Below, piece after piece: positions 1-6,700 of a DNA stretch of 10,518 nucleotides (within the stretch, counting starts at the first letter, position 1; every line of letters starts with the position of its first letter). A model generated the notes under the pieces. That model was not told where the DNA came from. It saw only the letters and a program-made list of their open reading frames with translations, and searched no databases. A program made the translations under genes and the position numbers. The DNA comes from Phoronis pallida (Eukaryota > Phoronida > Phoronidae), in the NCBI GenBank assembly GCA_028565715.1, contig JAOXYC010235236.1, positions 1 through 10,518 of the forward strand, read 5' to 3'.

Positions 1-54
1 TGATGACCTCAAGTCAAAGCAGAACATGACGTTTTATAACAAGAATAAAATTGC
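1..54 (+). CDS. Possible 3' end of an upstream exon
   Basis: From base 2 the frame reads DDLKSKQNMTFYNKNKIA and then GCT/GTGAGT, a good donor sequence, with an in-frame TAG at 65-67. The composition looks protein-like, but I do not recognise it as a dynein block. It lacks the AAA2 P-loop expected just before the 3540 exon. It may be an exon of the same gene or chance. Confidence 0.22.
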
Positions 55-614
55 TGTGAGTGTCTAGTAATTTTTTTTGAATGTTTCTTTTATTATTTCT
101 TGAAATGAAATTCGTGCTATAGGAATTCATATATAATTGCTGTTAAATCTGGTTAGCAGTGGCCTACTGTCGTTTATAAAGGTGTGGTTCGGTGTGTCCC
201 TACTGCGTATTGCGTATTATGTAGTGAAAAAAGGACTCGGTGGTTTCTAATGGGAGTGGTTCGATGTGTCTGTACTTTATGGCTATAAGTGCGTTGTGCA
301 TACTGCATGTTAGAATGCACCACACTATGCATTTCTACAGACAACTAAAATCGCAGTATTCCTTTAGTATCTCAAAAAACAATTGTGTTGAAAAAAAAAT
401 CACACTGTTTTGTCTTTGTTTTGATGCAGTATTTTTTAAGCATCTTTGCTGCACTAAGTCTGGTTGATGCAGAAAGGGTGATTTCTTATTGAAGAGGGTT
501 TTAATTTTAGTGTTTTATCTGTAAAGAACATGTAAGTACATGCAATCTATCGGCCCTTGGATTTTTCAGGCTAACTAGTAGTACCACATTCTGTCCGTCT
601 TCTGTGAAATGGCC
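55..614. other. Stretch with no supported gene
   Basis: A+T-rich sequence. The only structure seen is a weak direct repeat, GTGGTTCGGTGTGTC at 184-198 and GTGGTTCGATGTGTC at 257-271. The 75-codon open frame here has a Cys/His-rich, low-order translation with no recognisable domain and is probably chance. Confidence 0.5.
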
Positions 615-706
615 GCCATCAATTCTGAAAGCACTACAAATTACCCAGCTGTAGTCCTTGCTAAATACCAGGTGATTCGACTTAAAGTGTTTTCAGAATC
701 GATGGC
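615..706. repeat. Inverted-repeat element, 92 bp, 21-bp arms
   Basis: GCCATCAATTCTGAAAGCACT (615-635) is nearly the reverse complement of 686-706, with two mismatches in 21. The spacer is about 50 bp. This looks like a short MITE or foldback element. No clear target duplication was seen. Confidence 0.6.
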
Positions 707-844
707 GATAGACTGGTATCCTTTAGTTTTTATTTACCCATCTTAACAAGGGATTGCTACAAAATCTATATGCATTGAAATCTTCATTGCAATTAGATTT
801 TGGTTCTCGTTGGAGTACTTGTAAAGGATAGATTTGATCAACTT

Positions 845-925
845 TGTTTTGAACTTACCATGTTTTTAAGAGAACAAAGTCACTTTTTAAAATGATTTTG
901 TTCTCTTAAAACATGGTTCAAAACA
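845..925. repeat. Foldback repeat, about 81 bp
   Basis: The arm at 845-878 (TGTTTTGAAC..CATGTTTTTAAGAGAACAAA) is the reverse complement of 896-925 except for a small three- to four-base bulge. The spacer is about 17 bp, giving a nearly perfect hairpin. Confidence 0.7.
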
Positions 926-1003
926 GCGCCGCTCATGGGGGAACATTTATACTGGCTATTAATAGCACTATTATGCGTAAATATTCAGACAGAATTAACC
1001 CCC

Positions 1004-1076
1004 GGCTGGGTAGCTCAGTTGGTTAGAGCTACCGACCGGCAATCGGGAGACCTGGGTTCAATTCCCAGTCCAGTTC
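1004..1076 (+). tRNA. tRNA-like sequence, probably a tRNA pseudogene or SINE head
   Basis: The cloverleaf can be read directly. The acceptor is 1004-1010 with 1069-1075 (three G-U pairs). U8-A9 are present. The D arm is GCTC-AGTTGGTTA-GAGC, and the T arm is CTGGG-TTCAATT-CCCAG (1052-1068). A run of T follows at 1080-1085 as a pol III stop. The A box (TAGCTCAGTTGG) and B box (GGTTCAATTCC) are good. Against a working tRNA: position 33 is C rather than U, the anticodon would be GGC (Ala), which is very rare in eukaryotes, and the first anticodon-stem pair is A-G. The translated motif WVAQLVRATDRQSGDLGSIPS in the overlapping frame is the familiar by-product of tRNA-derived repeats, not a protein. 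Confidence 0.55.
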
Positions 1077-1085
1077 GGATTTTTT

Positions 1086-1514
1086 CTGTCTTTTCAAATT
1101 TAAAAATTTATTTCATTGCTTTTGATAAAAATGCCATTAGAAAAATATTTACAATGAAATATTTTGATTATAAACAGCTAGTTATGGGTAAACCTTTGGT
1201 AACTGTTTCATTTCTCTTCTGTCTTCATCCCTGCAGGTCGATATGCAAGAGGTAGATAAGTATACTATCTGATTTATTACATTTTAAAGATACATAAGCC
1301 TTATTCGTGACTATAAAAGTCATAAATAATAAATCATGGTCATGGATAAGGTTTACTCATCTTTAACGCACTGCGCACATAGTTTGCTAGTTATGCAAAG
1401 TTTTTCAACGCACACTTGGCACATAACACATAGCATTTGAATAAATGTTTTAAAAATGAGTCTATTCTCATACAAAGCATTTGTTTGCTCAATCTCAAAA
1501 TAATGTGTGGGAAA
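1086..1514. other. Stretch with no supported gene
   Basis: A+T-rich. Nothing found beyond the end of the chance frame that runs through the tRNA-like sequence and the start of another short frame that continues into the neighbouring MITE. Confidence 0.4.
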
Positions 1515-1796
1515 GTTAAAGTCATACATCGCTTCTTACGAATGAGAAATTATCAACTATTGATTTTACTTAAAAGGTCAATTGCGTTGCAATTGTTGTT
1601 ACGAATTGCATCCTTGCATTCATCTGAACAACAATGAGATCAACTGTAACTTTGTGTTTTCGATAAAGAATAAAGGACCGTAGTAACAAGAATTGGCAAT
1701 GAATGAATAATGATCAAACTGTGTAAAAAATGGATGAAAACATCGTATTTCAATAATTGATCGTTCTACATATAAGTAGTGATGTATGCGTTTAAC
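1515..1796. mobile_element. MITE-like element, copy 1 of a two-copy family
   Basis: Imperfect terminal inverted repeats: the left end GTTAAAGTCATACATCGC and the right end, read in reverse, GTTAAACGCATACATCAC. Similarity continues for about 50 bp inward (CTTCTTACGAA.., TATCAACTATTGA). The whole element matches the reverse complement of 8570-8921, including an internal block around TAACTTTGTGTTTTCGATAAAG. There is no transposase, so it is non-autonomous. The 66-codon frame at 1437-1637 is repeat translation. Confidence 0.75.
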
Positions 1797-2028
1797 GTGT
1801 GATTTACAAAATATTCATAATTATTGAAAAAATATGGAATATGGAAGAAGCAATTGGTTGTAAAATAGAGAAACCAACCATTGAAAGAAAGACATGAAAT
1901 TTTGATATTTTTTTTCAAAAAAAGTCTTCTGAACAAAAAGGTTTATTTGGAAAAAGTTTTAGTTGTTTTGCTTGTGTTACAATTTTATTAAAAAACAATA
2001 TTTGCCATAGTGCGGCTGGCAACATAGT

Positions 2029-2186
2029 GATAGCAGTGATCAGAAATAAATTCATTGAATAATGATCACATACTCTATGTTGATAGCAGTGATCAGAAAT
2101 AAATTCATTGAATAATGATCACATACTCTATGTTGATAGCAGTGATCAGAAATAAATTCATTGAATAATGATCACATACTGTATGT
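2029..2186. repeat. 53-bp tandem repeat, three copies
   Basis: Copies start at 2029, 2082 and 2135 and are essentially identical (the third has CTGTATG for CTCTATG). Each begins GATAGCAGTGATCAG. Each unit also contains an inverted pair, GTGATCA..TGATCAC. The outer AACATAG and CTATGTT pair across the first unit, so every repeat can form a hairpin. Confidence 0.92.
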
Positions 2187-2285
2187 CATGGTTTTTCATC
2201 AGATATAATATAATTACTAATGTATAATGTATTAATTGCTGATCACAAGCAGAAGGTATTTTCATCACTATAGAGATAATAGGTG

Positions 2286-2374
2286 GTCAAAACACAAATT
2301 TTATAGAATTTTTAAGGTAAGAAAAATAAGGAGTAAAGAAAAAAATATAGAATTTTATAAAATTGTGTTTTGAC
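2286..2374. repeat. 89-bp terminal-inverted-repeat element
   Basis: GTCAAAACACAAATTTTATA at the left is repeated in reverse complement at the right, ending ATTGTGTTTTGAC. The arms are about 26 bp with small gaps around an A-rich core. MITE-like; no clear target duplication. Confidence 0.65.
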
Positions 2375-2601
2375 TGATTCTGGGTAAATTTTCTGAATTG
2401 ATTGATGAATGATAAAATTGAATTACAGCGATGTGACAGCGCTAGTTCACTAGATAGTGATCATGTGAGTTTAATGAATTGCTTTGTATCCCGGCTTGCG
2501 ATTGAAAAATGTTTATTTCTTGTAAAAAATGTGGTATTTATATTGTCCCAGAATTATGTAAGCCAAGTTCTGTTTGCACAGAAATGTATAAAAACACCTT
2601 G

Positions 2602-2728
2602 ACCAGTTGAAATTTTATTAAAACTGCACAAGCCTTCAAACAGTGGTGATCTACACTCTTGACACCCGTATAAGTTCACAATTGTTCATATTCAAGCTAC
2701 TTGCAGTTTTGATATATTTTTAACTGGT
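2602..2728. mobile_element. ACCAGTTG-type MITE, copy A
   Basis: Ends are ACCAGTTGAAATTTTATTAA at the left and the inverse ending TTTTTAACTGGT. Inner matching arms ACTGCA/TGCAGT follow. It shares its length and central sequence (AGCCTTCAAACARTGGTGAT) with copy B 17 bp downstream. Confidence 0.72.
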
Positions 2729-2745
2729 AAATGGTAAATGCCTTT

Positions 2746-2859
2746 ACCAGTTGAAAATATATTAATACTGCACTAGCCTTCAAACAATGGTGATCTACAC
2801 TCATATAAATTCACCATTGTTCGTAAGCTACCTGCAGTTCTGATGTATTTTCAACTGGT
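2746..2859. mobile_element. ACCAGTTG-type MITE, copy B
   Basis: The terminal repeat ACCAGTTGAAAATATATTAA is matched by a right end TGTATTTTCAACTGGT. There is a second inner stem AACAATGGTG/CACCATTGTT. It is clearly homologous to copy A and in the same orientation. It lacks about 10 bp present in A near CTTGACACCC. Confidence 0.76.
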
Positions 2860-2979
2860 AAATGGTATTTTATGTTTTTATACTTTTATCAACCAGTCCC
2901 CGACACCTTAATTTGTTTAATATGGGCAAGATGGTGTGGAGTGGCAGTTTTATTTAGTACCCCTTTTTGTTGAAATCAT

Positions 2980-3297
2980 TTAATAATTATCATAATAATG
3001 TAGGTGCTTATAGCGCTTTTTATTCAAAGCGCTTTACAATCATGATTATTATCTCAGGTTGCTCACTCAAAACATTCTCAAATCAGCTGAGCCGCATTTT
3101 TTGGGGCTACCAGCTTCTCATTCTTCTTCCGTCAACTTTCCTAATCTGGTACCCATTTCTACACCTGGGTAGAGAGAGACACGTAGGGTGAAGCTGTTTT
3201 GTCCAAAAACACAACTGCGGCGGCTCTGCTGGGTTTCGACCTATGGACCTCTAGATTAAGAGGCGCATGCTCTACCACTGAGCCACCCGCATCCCCT
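2980..3297 (-). mobile_element. tRNA-derived SINE with Lys-like head
   Basis: On the minus strand the head at about 3293-3215 reads GGTGGCTCAGTGGTAGAGC (A box), then CTCTTAATC, resembling the anticodon loop of tRNA-Lys(CTT). It continues to GGTCGAAACCC, a B box lacking one T. The anticodon stem is degenerate, so it is not a working tRNA. The body follows (with a perfect hairpin AGCGCTTT/AAAGCGCT at 3012-3033 on the + strand). The 3' tail is a run of ATTATTATGATAATTATTA at about 2999-2981. The 74-codon + frame at 2967-3191 is translation of this SINE. Confidence 0.72.
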
Positions 3298-3539
3298 GAT
3301 CTAGAGAAAGATAATTAAATATATAGTTTTGCTTGCATGAGTGCAATTGCTTTTTGATCATATGTTATATTGGGCTGTAACTATCTTTTTAAGCTTAAGT
3401 ACTCAAAAAGGAAGGAACTTGTCCCAATTCCACATTTTAGGCTTGTTTATTTGCAAGTTAAACATGGTTCTGTAACAACAATTTTAAATAACTATTAACA
3501 ATTTTTAAAACCAATTTTTATTTTTTTCCAATTGATCAG
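3298..3539. other. Presumed intron end before dynein exon 1
   Basis: A+T-rich sequence with no repeat seen. It ends in a T-rich tract and ATTGATCAG, the acceptor used by the 3540 exon. Confidence 0.5.
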
Positions 3540-3725
3540 CTCCTAAGAGGAGAAGCGAAGAAAAGTGAGACCCAGGTTCAGGCAATGGGGCGATGGAAAA
3601 AGATGACTTCATATGGCAAGGCCACTGCCATGGCAACAGGAATGATTGACAGGGTCATTCTTAAGACACGCTACCCAAAAGTTGAGGTCACAACCCTTAA
3701 CCCCAGTGGCAGGAGTCCAGGGGAG
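3540..3725 (+). CDS. Dynein heavy chain exon 1 of window: AAA2 segment ending LNPSGRSPGE
   Basis: Acceptor is TTGATCAG after a T-rich tract, donor is GAG/GTTTGT, and both borders are phase 0. It encodes 62 residues starting LLRGEAKK. The end (TTLNPSGRSPGE) matches the dynein VLNPKA..GQ block that directly precedes LYG. In the family the AAA2 Walker A lies just before this segment, and it is not in this exon. A frame starting at ATG 3585 is only part of this exon and is not a separate gene. Confidence 0.82.
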
Positions 3726-6700
3726 GTTTGTAAAAACAATATTCTGAGAACATTTAGGTACAACAAAAAGTTTGCTGGCTGACTGCATAATGTCCAAGAC
3801 TAAAGAAACTATTTATCTGAATTTCTTTTTTTTAATTTAAATTTTAAAGAATGTCTCTTTCTTATGCGTTTAGAAAAAAATTAAAGAATTTTTATTTTTT
3901 TTGCTTAGAAGTTATAATAGGAATGTCTTCGTTGCATTTTAGTTGTGTTTTGTATAGATGATTGACAAACAGAACATCAAACCTTACCCGTCCTTTGTCA
4001 TATAAGCACTATGAATAAATGAAATGTTTCCGGTGTCGTTACCAGAGTGTAATGACTGTCTCCGACGATAAAAACGTGGTTCATCTGCTACATACAGCAT
4101 GTACACACCTGTGAAGAAGAACCATTTTCAAAACGTTGGTGGGATTAAATACCAGTTTTTATTGTCGCAGACAGTTTTATTTTTAGTTTTATGCACTATG
4201 AATGTTAAACATACATTAGAAAAGAACTAAAACACTGATTTGATTTTGTAAGATTATTATCTACTTTCAGCTCTATGGACATTTCCAAGATGGCCGCTGG
4301 ATTGAAGGTTTAATGCTACGCCTATTGCGGGACACTCATCTTCAGTCCGAGTCTGCAATGCACTTTATCAACAATTTCGACGAGAAAAAGAATAAGTTAC
4401 CTATAGCAGCTCCCTCTGTTATCCACAAGTGGCTCGTATTTGACGGTGAACTTGATTCTAGCTGGGTGGATGGTTTAAACAGCTTGTTAGATCCAACCCA
4501 TCGACTGTTGGCAACAAACGGCGAGAGGGTGTTCCTGAATGGTGACTATTCCAACTGTTAATTTTGTCAATGGTGTTATAATTTTTGCAACCTCCTTTTA
4601 ATCTTAAGTTGATCTCATTTTGACATTGATTTGTTTTTCATTCAAAGAGGCAAGAATAAAATAGTTGTTAACTTAAACTATGTATTTAACAAAAAAAATG
4701 TTTTGTGATGGTTTCTTGATATCAACCAATACTTTTCCATGATCGCACACAGTCATATTATTGCTTATAAACTTGATCTTTGGCCTCAGGCTGATATCAC
4801 TTTCACCAGACTTATATGTGGCCAGATTTGAAAGCTACCAATGAAAAAATGTCTACCGTTCAGCCCCGCAATTGTGCGCATGCGCCTATATGCGAAATAC
4901 TGCATTTTCTCTCAAAATTTGTCAATTCAAATTCCCTCAAAATAGGCGCATGGGCCTAAAGGTTCCAGGATGAGGCCCATGTTAATCGGATGCTCCAGAT
5001 ATAGGCGCACTTTTGACATATTAATTTCTACACTCGCTCTACTCAAATTTCTTGCAAAATAGGCGCATGGGCCTATACGCTCCCCGTAGGCACATTCGCT
5101 CAATTGTGGGGCTATCCGGTAACCATCAAAGAAGCTGTGTTTTTAAATAAAACTTGTTGCTATTACAGACAACACTTCCCTGGTGTTTGAGATGTCGGAC
5201 TTGGTACATGCATCGCCATCTTCAGTGACTCGTACATCACTAGTTCACTGCTCAGAGGAGAATGTCTCCTGGATGTCACTGTTTGAGGCTTGGGGCTCAC
5301 AGGCCACACAGAAATATGTGTTTTCACCGGAAAGGTAGAAGAGCGGATGATGATGAGATTATTGATGATTATATTTGTTTAGAAAAGTGCTTTATTGGTG
5401 GATCTTTTATTTCCGAGAAAAAAATGGCGACTTCACTTTCAGTCCTTCTCTCTCACTAACTATGCAAGCTGCAGAGAATTTTCCATTGAAGATGCTTATT
5501 TCACCCGCCTGTGAGAGGGGCCACCCAGGTTAAAGATGATAAAAAGTTTACATCAATTTTGTCTTTAATGTGTTCTCAATAAAGGCTCCACATGGTGTTA
5601 TCAATACAGCATTGGTGCAACCTCAACAAATTGTGAATCTAACCCCAATTAAGCTGCAATAAGTATAACAACCCGTTTGTTTCCCGTAGGTTAAAGATGC
5701 TTACAGACTTGGTGAATGACGTCTGCAAACCAACTTTGAAGTTTCTTAAAGCAGAGTGCACCACTAGTCTGAGAACCAACCTGTTCCGCACAAAAACCTC
5801 TTCTGTGTATGGTGTAGAAGAAATAGCTTCATTTCTAAGAATTCTATCCTCACTGCTCGACCAGCATTTTCTGAGAGAAACTCATGAGAAGGTGGAAAGA
5901 CAGACGCAACTAGAAAAGTCAAAATGTAGTACGTCCTAGAATATTTACTTGTCAATGTTAGGCTGAATTACAAAACAAGTGATATTCAATCATTCGTCTT
6001 GAATAGGTCAGGCTGGATCCTAGATCTAAGGACAAAATTAAATTCCTTCATTCTCAGGACGCCCGTAGATCTAAGGATGTTTGTCCTTAAATTTAAGGAC
6101 TTTTAAAAACTTCACAAAGTCGTAATTAGAAGCAGTTAATTAATTTAAAATGGTAGAATTACGGAGGCAGTTTGGGTAATTTATTTCAATAGATTTGAAT
6201 AATATGAATTTTGCAATACTTTGCAGTATTGTTTGGAATCCAGGTATGATCCATTTTATTTGTTTAAGACACAGTGTTGTCACAGACAGGAAGAAATTAC
6301 TGACCTGTACTCTAATATAACTCAAAAGTTCACCAATGATAGTGCTGAAAATGCAAATTGAGTTGAAACAACACATGTCATTGGTTGATAATTGGAGTAT
6401 AGATTCAAGCCTAGACTGTACTCCAGCCCCTCTACTCTGGTCGAGGGACTGTATCAATCGCGGGGGGTCTACCAAAAGTAGGAGACTGCGGTTAAGCAAA
6501 GTGACGTCATCCACATATACGTAGTGATACTCGATTATCGCGCGATTGTTTCAGTCTGTCGTTTTCAACGACGGGCTGAGTTCAGTCTAATTCAAGCCCA
6601 GTTGAATGACTAATAGATGGATCCAGTTTAACTCAAGTAACTCTAACATAACAATATTCTGTCTTTTATAGGTACCACAGATACCCTCGCTAGCCGGGGT

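Noticed and set aside
935-1255. 106-codon open frame as a protein gene
   Set aside because: Its middle (WVAQLVRATDRQSGDLGSIPS) is translation of the tRNA-like sequence, a common annotation artefact. The rest is low-complexity intergenic sequence.
2029-2186. CRISPR array
   Set aside because: The 53-bp units are contiguous with no unique spacers, and the context is eukaryotic.
3215-3293. Functional minus-strand tRNA-Lys
   Set aside because: The anticodon stem does not pair, the B box lacks a T and the acceptor is poor. A SINE body and tail follow.
3585-3782. Short gene starting at ATG 3585
   Set aside because: The frame is open upstream to an acceptor at 3539 and matches the dynein AAA2 sequence. 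The part after 3725 is intron.
4108-4145. Hammerhead-ribozyme-like core (CTGTGAAGAAG..CAAAACGT) inside the 4055-4175 element
   Set aside because: The conserved CTGATGA is broken and no stem II can be formed between the two core parts.
6140-6524. 124-codon minus-strand frame as a gene on the opposite strand
   Set aside because: No recognisable domain. It lies within a dynein intron, and its start overlaps the inverted-repeat element at 6400-6605.
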